Below are positions 54,175-64,000 of a DNA stretch of 64,000 nucleotides, one piece after another. Each line of letters opens with the position of its first letter. Within the stretch, counting starts at the first letter, position 1. Position numbers and translations under genes: made by a program. This stretch comes from Hydrangea macrophylla (taxonomy: Eukaryota > Streptophyta > Magnoliopsida > Cornales > Hydrangeaceae): NCBI GenBank assembly GCA_033977485.1, contig CM066994.1:9860001-9924000 (forward strand), given 5' to 3'. The notes under the pieces were generated by a model. That model did not search any database. It was given only the letters and a program-made list of their open reading frames with translations, and was not told the origin of the DNA.

Positions 54175-54499
54175 TAAAATAACATGACATTTTTTAAAGC
54201 GTAAATGAGTAAAGCAAAAATAAGCCTAACCACAAAAAAAAAATAAATAAATAAATAAATGTGATCCAAATTTTTTTTTTGTAAAGAGTTATTAGAGTGG
54301 GCACAGACTCATTCGCCCAAAACAAAAAAGGCTCTAATCATACACATGAATTTGTAGAATCGAGTCAATTGTGAACTTTCAAAATGATTTTCTGCTTTTC
54401 TTAACAACTACTTATATATTTGAGAGCCCTTAGAATAAAAACATGAAATCTCTCTTATCTCATTTGATTGAAACTAAAGTCGCATTGCTTTGACAAGGA

Positions 54500-55066
54500 T
54501 AGGGGTGTGTTTCGGCCGGAACGGATCGGAAACACCCCTTTCGGAAAAAATTTCGAAATTTTCGGAAGTCAAAAATGCATTCTGAATACCGTTCTGAAAT
54601 TTCGAAAATTGCAAAATTATTTCTAATTCCGAAATTTCAGAATTTTCAGAATTTCATCAGATTCGGAATTTTTCGGAATATTTTCGGAATTTTTCGGAAT
54701 ATTCGGAATTCAAGCTTAATGGGATTTCACTTGAGACTTGTAGGCCTTTTATAGAAGCACATCACATCCCATTTTTTGTGTTTCTTTGATGTTGGACACA
54801 ATTTTCGGAATATTTTCGAAAAAGTTTCTGAAAATGCAATTTCGGAATATGTTCGGAAATTTTTCGAAATATTTTCAGAAAAGTTTCGGAAAATACAATT
54901 TCAGAATATTTTCGGAAATTGTTCGGAATTCTAAAAATAATTCCGATTCAGATCCGATTTTTTTCGAAATTTTTGAAATTCGGAATGCATATTTAGTTGC
55001 CAAAATCGGAATTTTTCGGATCGGAATCGATCGGAATCAGAATTTCCGTTCCAAATGACACCCCTA
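54500..55066. mobile_element. Non-autonomous hAT element built of TTCGGAAT-like repeats
   Basis: Ends TAGGGGTGTGTTTCGG and complement of TAGGGGTGTCATTTGG. Perfect 8-bp duplications GACAAGGA at 54492-54499 and 55067-55074. The interior is dominated by TTCGGAATTTTTCGGAAT variants; the frame read across it is an artefact. Confidence 0.9.
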
Positions 55067-55074
55067 GACAAGGA

Positions 55075-56075
55075 TCACCTTTTGGGTAATTTCCTAGACA
55101 GATACTAACACGAAGAGATTGTTTGAAAAAGCGACAAATCAAATTTGTGGTTCACAAGTGAATTAGTTTTATAAATTAATAATGTTCGGTGTATATATTT
55201 TTATACACATTTTTTGACACATTGTTTTAAATGCGTGTACTTTGTGTTGTGTAAGTGGTGCACAGAAAAAGTATAAATAGTGTAAAATTTTCAAACAGCA
55301 TAAGATACACGCATTAAAAGCACAATGTGTCAAAAAGTGTGTACACCTAACATTATTATTTACAAATTTAAATGTTTGATGAATACTAGATTCTTTTACA
55401 AGAGATTGTCTCTCAAAAGTCAAAATTAATTTTTGTCAAATCAATATAACCTTAATTTTTACTAAAATCAGATAAAAGTGAGAATTGAATTGAACTGAAC
55501 TTATACCAATTTTAGACTTTTCAAACAAGCCCAAATAAACAAAAAATACTACAAACAGCAAATTATTTAGAGTTATTTTCTCTGTTTTTTTTTTGGAACA
55601 AATTCTAGTGTTAACCGAAACAAGGTCTTAGGTGTACTATAGGTGTGGCAGGTGCCTATGTGGTTGGTGTTAGGTTGGTTGGTCGGTCACACACGGCATT
55701 ACAAACGACAAACATATAAGTCAACACAAACGACAATAAAGAAAGAGGGTGTTTTTGTGTCTTTTTGTGCTACGTGTTAATTTCATTTGGCGAGTAGACA
55801 TTTCTGTATTCGCACGTGACTGGAAAATTATGCTAGAATGGAAACAGACAATTGGGGTACTGAAAGGACATCGTCTTCTCAGCTTTCTCCATCTGGGCCA
55901 GAGACTCGAGTCAGATTTAGCTAGCTACTTTGAGATTGGTCTTATTAGCCCAGCTTACAAACTTGGGCTAGAGTTACCACTCACAACAAATTGCAAGATC
56001 AAAACATAGAACTGCAATTTATTGAAATGCCAAAGTTATCTTACAAAATTTGAAATTGAGAAACCTCAAATGTGG
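55075..56075. other. Intergenic stretch, nothing recognised
   Basis: No convincing reading frame. A short inverted phrase (GTGTACACCTAACATTATT versus AATGTTCGGTGTATA, 55180-55355) may be a degraded fold-back element. Confidence 0.35.
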
Positions 56076-56083
56076 TTCCCAAC

Positions 56084-56294
56084 TAGAGGTATTTGGTTTT
56101 GGTCGATTTTTTTTTAGTAGTTTTAAAATTGATTTTTCGGTTTTTATAGGTCGGTTTTTGTGATTTTGATCGGTTGTCAGTAGGTTAGACTTTTGTTCTT
56201 AAAAAAAAAAAAAAAAAAAAAAACCGACCAATAGGTGTTTGGTCGGTTTAGTTTCGGTCGATTTTTAGTTTTTGGCTTTTTTTGAACACTCCTA
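56084..56294. mobile_element. Small hAT MITE
   Basis: Starts TAGAGGTATTTGG and ends with the complement of TAGGAGTGTTCAA. Eight-base duplications TTCCCAAC / TTCCTAAC (7 of 8). Interior is rich in TCGGTCGATTTTT and poly-A. Confidence 0.72.
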
Positions 56295-56429
56295 TTCCTA
56301 ACACATGTGGTATTGGATCCACCTTATTTTCATTAAAGGACGTTAAAGGGGGTCCCACTATTATTGAAGATGGTCCATCTACCAAAATGTGTTGTGAACC
56401 ACTCTTAAAATATTAAATTTGAGAAACAT

Positions 56430-56600
56430 AGCATTACTCTTTCCAACAATGTTAGGGGCACAAAATAAGTTTAAAAACACTTACAAACATACTCTATCTC
56501 TCTCATGGGTGACATTGCACAAACACACTCTATCTCTCTCCTGGGTGACACTTTACCAAGAGAAAGATAGAGTGTGTTTTGTACCCACTCTACTCTTTAA
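56430..56600. mobile_element. Fold-back MITE, possible relative of the GAGTAA family
   Basis: GGGGCACAAAATAAG and ACTCTATCTCTCTC on the left pair with AAGATAGAGTGTG and TTTTGTACCCAC on the right. A 30-base phrase (CACTCTATCTCTCTC..GGGTGACA) is duplicated inside. Confidence 0.4.
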
Positions 56601-57499
56601 AAATTGGTATATTATGTCTGAGGTGAATAATCTCAAATCGGTTAAAATAGTATTTATTGTAAAAGACTAATGTTCATAAGTTCATTCAGGACCCAAGTTA
56701 GTGGATTTTTCAAATATATCCTGGTCTTGTTATCACGTTCGATTGAAATTCTTCCAATCATGGTAGAGATATATAGCAAGGAAAATAAATAAAATTGTAA
56801 AAATTAAATATTCTAAATAAAATCTTAAAATCAAAATAAATTATTTTACATTGTCATTTCCAATTCTTTTATTTTGATTTCTACATAAGTTCAAAAAAAC
56901 ATTTTAAATATTATTTCAGCATACAGAAAAAATACAAAATAGTTGTTCCTTCTTTTTACTTTCTCTATCCGCTACCGAATATTAGGCTTGGCAAATGGAA
57001 GGGTTGTGGCAGATTACTTACAAGTTGGGTTGTAAACGGGTTGGGTCTGTGTATAACTCACATGGGTTTGGGCCCAAAATGGGTCGGGTCACACGGGTGG
57101 ACAAATATGCAAATTTCTCTTAATTTTGAATTTATTGACATATGGATACCACTTTAGTGTTTTTTCTAGCACTTTTCGTCATGTTCTAAGATAGTACTAT
57201 TGGTGCACTTGCTGTCCACCCTAAAGTAAATAGAAAAAGTATTCCACGTCTTTTTCAATAGTAGGGATACCTAAAATTAATATATTAAGCATATGTTTGG
57301 GAATACATAAAATGGGATCAATGTCAATCTCACTTATTTTTTAAAATTAGTATCTTATTGGTTTTGAAAGGGAAAAAAAAAAAGAACATATTTTTTTAAA
57401 AGTGATATTACATCGAGCACGTATTCTATACAATTAAAGGATATTAACCAGTTGATTTTTGAAAGACAAATAGTTCTAAAATTTAAGAGATTGTATGTG

Positions 57500-57741
57500 A
57501 GACTCTGTCTCAGTCGATCGGGCTGCGCGCCAGTCGACTGTGTGGATAGGGAATTGCGTCCCACATCGCCTGGGTGTGGTGGTGGTAATGTGCTTATAAG
57601 TGTGAGCCGTACCTTCCATGGCATGACATGTTTTGGGTTGTCAGGCCCAGGAACAAAGCCGTGAGTGGGCTGGGCCGTGTGTGCGAGCCCAGTGCTGCAA
57701 AGCGGACAATATCGTGCTGTGTGTGGGCCGGGCTGTGACAC
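57500..57741 (+). repeat. TRIM- or LTR-like fragment
   Basis: Holds GTCCCACATCGCCTGGGTG, GTGCTTATAAGTGTGAG and AAGCGGACAATATCGTGCT, phrases typical of short plant LTRs, and ends GGGCTGTGACA. Two TCGA palindromes lie at 57513-57541. The left edge is undefined. Confidence 0.35.
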
Positions 57742-57998
57742 TGTAGGAACCTATTGTGTGGTAATTCTAAATAGTTTCGTGTTTGTGTCCTGTTTTTTAG
57801 TTACACTGAAATTTACTTGAGACTTCAAAGTATTTCAAGAACTTTTTCTTTGTCCAACCACGAGAAATAGTGATTTCCATAAATAAATATAGTTGTAAGA
57901 TTTGGTTTGAACCTCATCTTTTCTTCAACATTCTCAAACAGACCCTGAAGCAAGAAAGCGAAACCAATTGTGAAGCCAATGAAGTTACCAAACTTTGT

Positions 57999-58159
57999 AT
58001 CCAAAAAAATGCTTCCTAAACACATGTGGCAGTGGTGGGTCTACCTTCAATAATGATGGTTACACTTCAACATCCTACAATCAAAATCAAGCTGCCCCAC
58101 TACCACACATGTTTTGAAAGCATTTTGCAAAACAAAATTCGGGAAGCAAAGCTTTACTC
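57999..58159. mobile_element. Mutator-type MITE, GAGTAA/GCTTCCC family
   Basis: Right end is the complement of GAGTAAAGCTTTGCTTCCC; left end AAAAAATGCTTCCTAAAC is degraded. Shares ACTTCAACATCCTACAATC with the 47356 copy. Confidence 0.6.
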
Positions 58160-58495
58160 AATTTAGTTCCCAAATAGGTTACTAGTTGTACCACATGCTG
58201 TGACAGTGATCGGTGGCGCCAAAGTCACTGCATAATTGGTGGTGCCACAACCACGTCATAAAGGAACATACGTGGGTAAAGTTCCTTAGACGTGGTTTGT
58301 TAGTTCCCTCTCACAACAGTGAAATCCAGAATTAAAAGAATAATGTTTTAAAATTTCTTTTTCTTAATTAGGGTACTATTATTGTAGGAGGAACCCAAAG
58401 AATCACACCTAAGGAACTTTACCCAAGTGTGTTCCTGTCATAAATTAGTTTCCAACTGCTTTAGTAGTTGTACCACATGTTGTGACAGTGCCACT
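58160..58495. repeat. Direct repeat enclosing an inverted repeat
   Basis: TAGTTGTACCACATGCTGTG occurs at about 58185 and again (TGTTGTG variant) at about 58464. Between them GGGTAAAGTTCCTTAG (58276) pairs with CTAAGGAACTTTACCC (about 58410). Probably a small transposon inside a duplication. Confidence 0.45.
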
Positions 58496-58693
58496 CCATA
58501 TGGTACAACTATAAAAAAGAAAAAAAGACACAAAAAAAAAAAAAAAGCATTTGGTAACCAAGCCGCATAGAATTACATTACTCAAGTCACACCACTATAT
58601 CAGTTCAGTCCACACAGTACCTTTGGACCTTCACTTTCACAGCAAATTCACACAACTTGTAATCAGAAAACAGATCAAAGAAGAACTTGTTTC

Positions 58694-58850
58694 AATGAGG
58701 GATCCCTCACAGTACATTTTGGACTTCTATTATATTCGTCGGATCCAGTTCTCATTAAAAGAATTGAAGTAATTTCACAGACTAAAAATTAGATCCAACG
58801 ACTGATAATAGAAGTCCTCATTTTAACAAAATTGAGGGATCGCTCATAGG
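58694..58850. mobile_element. Fold-back MITE
   Basis: TGAGGGATCCCTCACAG and TGGACTTCTATTAT on the left pair with ATAATAGAAGTCC and TTGAGGGATCGCTCATAGG on the right. No target duplication found. Confidence 0.45.
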
Positions 58851-59116
58851 AAGAAGGGTTCTGTATATATATATATATTTATTTATTTAAATATACACAC
58901 ACGTATATGTATGTATATGTGTATTTTTGTATATGCAGATTGCGAATGTCGGACTAGAATTTTTTGCTAGATTTGGTTTCCATGATTGATGGTTGTATGA
59001 GTATTGTATCTGTTTGATTATGTACAAGTTCCTAATTATCCTACAGGGGATATAATATTGGAATTCGACTTGTTGATAAGTTTCTAGCAAAATCCAATGT
59101 CTCCAGATGTGTTGAT

Positions 59117-59472
59117 TGTTGCGAATATGACCTGCAACACACAATGCAAACACACACAGAAAGCGAGAAACAAACAAACCACGACACAAGATATACCCTG
59201 TGGTTCGGCCAAATTGTCTACGTCCACAGCCTCTCACACCAGCTCACTATACTCAACGAACAGAAAGGATTACAAGTTTTCTCTCTCAAAAAACAGCACT
59301 CAACACACTGCGGCTGCACATAGAAGGGATAATATATCCCACTAGGGTTACACTAAAAATTACTATAATACCCTTGGCCCGAAATAAATTTCGACGCAAT
59401 TCGGGCCGTTAACTCGGGGGGGGGGGGCTGAACCCCCGGTATCAGAGTGGATCAGACTTCATAAACCCAACA
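59117..59472 (-). repeat. Copia 3' LTR (356 bp)
   Basis: Minus strand TGTTGGGTTTATGAAG (59472) to CATATTCGCAACA (59117). Contains a G-run complement at 59417-59427. The partner LTR is outside the window. Confidence 0.8.
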
Positions 59473-59562
59473 ATCTCCCACTTGAAGACTGATCTGAGAG
59501 AGAAAGAAACAGCTGTCACCTCCATAGAAACAAATAGTGCTGGTGTGAAAAATCATTGTCTT

Positions 59563-61312
59563 CTAGTCTTGAAGACAAATAGAAGCTGAACATTTCTTGA
59601 ACTTCTCCACAGTGACCACCTTGGCAAACATATCTGCAGGATTATCGTTTGTATGAACTTTCTCCAAAGTGAACTGTCCATCCTCCAAAAGTGAGCGAAT
59701 GAAATGGTACTTGATGTCGATGTGCTTGGTTCTCGAGTGAAAAACTGAATTCTTTGCAAGATGAATTGCACTTTGACTATCACTGAACAACTGAGAAACC
59801 CCCTCTTGTTCCTTACCAACTTCTTTCATGAAATTCCTCAACCATACCATTTCTTTGCAAGCCTCAGTGGCTGCCACATACTTTGCCTCTATCGTGGAGA
59901 TGGTTACATATTTCTGTAGTCTGAACCCAACTGACTACTGCACTGCCCAAAGTAAACACATACCCTGTAGTGCTCTTCCTGCTGTCAATATCCCCTGCCA
60001 AATCTGAATCCACATAGCCCTGAATACGAATATCTGAATCATCATAACATAATGCCACATCTTTAGTGCCTCTAAGGTACCTCATAATCCACTTAACACC
60101 TTCCCAATGCTCCGTGCCTGGATCTGCCATAAATCTGCTCACTACTCCCACTGCATGAGCAATGTCTGGCCTTGTACAGACTATAGCATACATCAAGCTG
60201 CCTACTGCTGATGCGTAAGGTACTCTAGCCATGTACTTACGGTCTTCATCTGTGACTGCTACTTGATCTTTGGAAAGTCTGAAGTGACTTGCCAAAGGAG
60301 TGCTAATTACTGGTTTAGCATTTTCTATATTAAACTTTTTCAGAACGTTGTCAATATATTCTGCTTGTGATAGTTCCAACTTCTTGTTTACCTTGTCCTT
60401 GCTGATTCTCATCCCAAGAATTTTCTTTGCATTTCCCAAATCCTTCATAGCAAATTCCTTGGACAACTGTGGCTCGAGATTTGAAATCTCTTCCATGCTT
60501 GATCCTGCAACAAGCATATCATCTACATATAAAAGCAATATGAGATACGATGTAGCAAGCTTCTTAAAATAACAGCAATGGTCTGAATGACATCTTATAA
60601 AACCAGCTTTTGCCATAAAAGTGTCAAACTTTCTATACCACTGCCTTGGGGCCTGTTTCAACCCATATAGACTTTTCTTAAGCTTACATACCAGATTCTC
60701 TTTCCCTTTCACTACATAACCTTGTGGTTGATGCATATAAATGTCCTCCTCCAAATCACCATGGAGGAAGGCGGTTTTGACATCCAATTGTTCCAAGTGC
60801 AAGTTCTAAGCTGCTACAATACTTAGCACAGATCTAATAGTAGAAATTTTAACAACAGGAGAAAAAATTTCTGTGTAGTCAATACCTGGTTTTTGCTGAA
60901 ATCCTTTTACTACCAACCTTGCCTTGTACCGATTACTCCCATCAGATTCTTCCTTTATTCTATAAACCCATTTGTTGTGCAAAGCTGACTTCCCCTTTGG
61001 TAACTGGACAAGATCCCACGTCTGGTTTGATGAAAGAGAATACATCTCATCATCCATGGCATGCTCCCACTTCTCCCTGGTCTTAACCTGTAAAACTTCC
61101 TCAAAACATTCTGGTTCACCACAATTAGTTAATAACAAAAATTTCAGTGAAGGTGAATAGCGCATTACAGGCTTACTAACTTTAGTAGACTTCCTCGGAG
61201 GGAGAGTTTGTGGTTCTTCTTGCGGTGTAGGTTGTATGTTCACATCTTGGGTCTTCATAACATTCTTATCTGAAATCTCCTCAAACTCTATAAAATCTGA
61301 ATTTTCAGTATT
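59563..61312 (-). pseudogene. Copia reverse transcriptase and RNase H, decayed
   Basis: Shows W.V..P.GK.ALHNKWVYR, RYKARLVVKGF, a stop (TAG, about 60803-60805) just before [26 protein letters not shown], the active site LLYVDDMLVAG (about 60520-60550), and VGSLMYA. The RNase H part has VDSDLAGD, then shifts frame near 59925; the other frame carries AATEACKEMVWL, SAIHLAKNSVFHSRTKHIDI and ends at 59563. Compared with the copia at 9863-16335 this is a different family. Confidence 0.9.
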
Positions 61313-61641
61313 CTACTTTTGACGACCAAGTCTATCTTTGTACAAAACAGACTCATTGAACACTACATCCATACTCCTCACTGTTTTCTGTTTTTCAAAG
61401 TCCCACAGTCTATACCCATAACTATCAGTACCATAGCCAATGAAGTAACACTTCCTAGACTTAGGATCATGCTTACCCCTGTTCTCAGGTTCAATGTGTA
61501 CATAAGCAGTGCAACCAAAAATGTGAAGATGAGAGAGATTTACCTCTTTTCCAGTCCAAGACTCTTCTAGCAAACCACAAATCAAAGCAACTGAAGGTCC
61601 CCTGTTGATCAAATACACGGCAGTGTTTACTGCATTAGCCC
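61313..61641 (-). pseudogene. Copia integrase C-terminal fragment
   Basis: Continues the integrase after the solo LTR: FWANAV-type start, YLINRGPSV, FGCTAYVHIE, KCYFIGYGTDSYGYRLWD, ending at a TAG at 61313-61315 that cuts the link to reverse transcriptase. Confidence 0.85.
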
Positions 61642-61646
61642 AGAAT

Positions 61647-63916
61647 TGTCACACCCGTTCCAGAAATTTATGATTTTTGAAAATGCATCATTTGAGATTT
61701 TGAAATTATTAATGTTATTAATAATTTGAGTCGGGGTTGACTGTGAGTCAACGGTAAGGTGTCAGTGAGGACACGGGAACATGGCAGTTCACATTGCATG
61801 AGCATGAGTAAATGGCATTTATATGATTTAAATGTTATTTGACTTTATCTGGTATTCATGTGAATAGTAATTATACTTGTGTAGTATAATTCTGGTATTT
61901 GGATACTTAGTATATCATTTTGAGAACTGTGGTGAGAACGTGAGTGATACGTTAATTAAAAAGGTAGGTTGTGTAGAGATTTCACAGAATATAATTTTCG
62001 GACGTTACTTTTGGACCCAAACGAAACCTAGTCGAAAACTTTTGGAATTTATAATTTTCACTCGTAAAGGCATAAAGTGAACGTGTGCAAAGTTTCGAGA
62101 GCTAATTAGAAGTTTTGAGAAACTCGCGGGGAGGTAAACGTAATTCCCAGAAAGTTTGTCTATATATAGAAGTGGATGAGATTCATTCTCATCCAAACTT
62201 CCAAAATATCTAGAGAGAGGAGAGAGTAGGGAGATTGAGCCAACGGGCTTTGCGACGCCGATCGACGACCGTTTGTCCGTCAGATTTTCTCCAGATTTCA
62301 TATTTGAACTCGTGGAGGTAAGATCTACGTTTTGATAGTAATTAGGCCGCGTTTGGCAAATTTTTTCAAAATATCTAATTTCTAGGAATTGGGAAAAATC
62401 AGGTAAAACTTGTAGGAATCGCGTATAATTTGGAATCCGACGAATAATTAGGCCCCTAGACGATCCTTCAAAGTTTAAAGAGATTCGCACGAGGTATGAA
62501 TTCTAGATCTATGAAATATATGGATTTTCATGTTTTAAACATCAACTTTGATATTCTTGGATCCGGGCGAAATTCATGTATTAATTAGGCCCGTTAATTA
62601 TGCACGTGAAATTATATGAAAAGCACGTATAACTGTTTATGTGAGCATGTTATGTGTCTACTTGGGTCAAAGGGGAGTTTGGTGCAAATTCATCCGGGGT
62701 AAGCTCCTCGAACCTTGAGGATTATGATTATGATTGAAATGGAATTGGAATTGGAATTGTGGTTGTGTCTGGATTGGAGGTGGGCCCAACCAGGACACGG
62801 TACCTGGTATGGAGGAAGGCCCAACCAGTGTATGAGATACGTGGGAGAGGTGGGCCTCCTACGGCATCGACCGGATGAATGCGTACCACTCACCCTAGAG
62901 ACTATTTTTCCTATGTGTTTTAGATGCTTAAACCATGGACTGTCATATAAGCATACATTTAGAATTGTGCACTCAGCATATAGCTGAGCAGTGGAGATGT
63001 ACTCCATTGCAGGTAAGAAGAAAGACAAGAAGAAACGTGATGAGTGAGGCCGAGGAACGCCGGGGAACCACATGTTGTATATGTTTTTGTTTTAATCCTA
63101 AAACTTGTGTAAGGATTGGGAAACTGTAAAATGTTGTAATAAAATCATGGATTAGTTTGTAGTACTGTAATCTTGTAATTGAACGTCTGTAGTTATATTT
63201 AATAAGTTGTTATTGGTGTTGGTTGTGATTGTTTGTGGTTATTGAGAAGCCTGGGTTAGTATTTTCAACACAGGACTGCCCAGCAGGGGAACAGTCGACT
63301 GGACCCTGTATCAGTCGACTGGATCCCGTGTGTTTGAGACACTGAAAGTGAATAGTAAGAGGAGCAGTCAACTGGACCCTTTATCAGTCGACTGAACACT
63401 GTTGGTTTTTGGCTACTGCTTCTATTAATGATAAAACTAGTCGACTGGGTCCCCAGATCAGTCGACTGGACCCCCTTTTGAAAATGTTAATTTTTGGTTC
63501 TGCTTAACACAGTCGACTGGGGGAGTGAGCATTCGACTGAACCACTGTAGATTTTAGCTACTGATCCAAATAGTAACTAGTGCAGTCGACTGGGTTCCTT
63601 GATCAGTCGACTAGACCCTTGTTGAGGAATTTTAGATTTTGGTTTCTGCTAGGCACAGTCGACTGGACCCTAGGCACAGTCGACTGAACCTTTGTTTTTA
63701 GAACTGATTCTTTTGAATATGTTTCCACTTGGCCAAAACTTTTTATAACTCTGATTTCAATGGAATTTCAACTCAAAGGGTAATGTTTCCTAAAGCTTTA
63801 AATTACTCAGGGTCGTTTTAAAGTTCTTTCCGCTGCGTATCGTTAGATGATGATTTCATAGCCTTGGTGGCGTGCCACGTGTCCTATTTCCACGCGTAGT
63901 GGGATGGGTCGTGACA
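61647..63916 (+). repeat. Solo gypsy LTR in copia integrase (2,270 bp)
   Basis: TGTCACACCCGTTCC to GGTCGTGACA with perfect AGAAT duplications at 61642-61646 and 63917-63921. TATATATAG at about 62162 and ACTCGTGGAGGTAAG at 62310 suggest promoter and leader. Related to the solo LTR at 5752-7712. Confidence 0.92.
63288..63680 (+). repeat. Cluster of CAGTCGACTGG palindromes in the solo gypsy LTR
   Basis: Twelve copies in about 390 bases, mostly as CAGTCGACTGGACCC pairs 17-30 bases apart. One copy has TCAA instead of TCGA, one starts CATTCGA. Confidence 0.88.
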
Positions 63917-63921
63917 AGAAT

Positions 63922-64000
63922 TGCTTAGGTAGCCCAGCATTTATTCTCATGCTCCTTGCAAGCTCTAGGATCGTCCTATTCATGCGCTCAGCCACTCCAT
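63922..64000 (-). pseudogene. Copia integrase core fragment
   Basis: Minus strand: NGVAERMNR-type catalytic Glu region, then ILELARSM. It joins in sense to 61641 once the solo LTR and one AGAAT copy are ignored. Confidence 0.8.

Larger units (their letters stand above)
59117..64000 (-). mobile_element. Ty1/copia element, 3' part, truncated by the window edge
   Basis: Minus strand order from 64000: integrase, (solo gypsy LTR 63916-61647), integrase end, reverse transcriptase, RNase H, polypurine tract AAGTGGGAGATTG, 3' LTR. Several stops and one frame change show it is dead. Confidence 0.92.

Noticed and set aside
54786..55058. 90-codon frame with FGNFSKYFQKSFGKY-like repeats
   Set aside because: Translation of TTCGGAAT repeats inside a hAT element.
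57355..57741. 128-codon frame on the minus strand
   Set aside because: It runs through a short-LTR-like sequence with no protein-like composition and no splice context.
62690..63073. 127-codon frame on the minus strand
   Set aside because: It is antisense to the leader part of a solo gypsy LTR and its residues follow simple repeats (GATTATGATTATGATT, GGAATTGGAATTGG).
63288..63680. CRISPR-like appearance of regularly spaced palindromes
   Set aside because: Spacing and spacers are irregular and related, repeats are only 11 bp, and the context is a plant LTR.

Overview
The window is nuclear DNA of a flowering plant, probably a eudicot. The evidence is AT-rich sequence, two intron-containing plant genes, and dense nested retrotransposons and MITEs. 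No bacterial or viral operon structure was seen. Only two host genes can be supported. Both lie on the minus strand in the one transposon-poor stretch, about 38.5-52.4 kb: THI1/THI4 (thiamine thiazole synthase, three exons) and eIF1/SUI1 (four coding exons plus a non-coding leader exon). Layout: 1-5562 is the 5' part of a minus-strand Ty3/gypsy element: one LTR, primer-binding site, an acidic pre-gag reading frame split by a hAT element, and a decayed gag-protease. 5633-27829 is a very large, old LTR element bounded by a matching 5-bp target duplication (CTTCC). Inside it sit a solo gypsy LTR (in its 5' LTR), a complete but broken Ty1/copia element with near-identical LTRs (9863-16335, itself carrying a solo LTR), a Stowaway MITE, Helitron ends, a 4.6-kb solo gypsy LTR and a second hAT element. 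28105-32943 is a non-autonomous CACTA transposon with arrays of a perfect 20-bp palindrome near both ends and a captured RabGAP (TBC) exon. 33.2-37.6 kb is a nest of a Mutator-like MITE, a Tourist-like element, a minus-strand solo copia LTR and a long-inverted-repeat element full of a 14-bp palindrome. 37.7-52.4 kb holds the two genes, whose introns carry hAT, Mutator-type and Tourist-type elements. 52.4-59.1 kb is intergenic with several small hAT and fold-back elements. 59117-64000 is the 3' part of a decayed minus-strand copia element interrupted by another solo gypsy LTR. The most notable pattern is that five LTRs from gypsy and copia lineages each carry a cluster of short palindromes centred on TCGA. 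In three of them the cluster lies just upstream of the LTR's TATA box, and between gypsy families the two arms differ in step so that the palindrome is kept. Two further element types (CACTA and the 35.6-37.2 kb element) carry their own palindrome arrays. The two genes are unrelated in role (thiamine synthesis and translation initiation) and share only orientation and neighbourhood.
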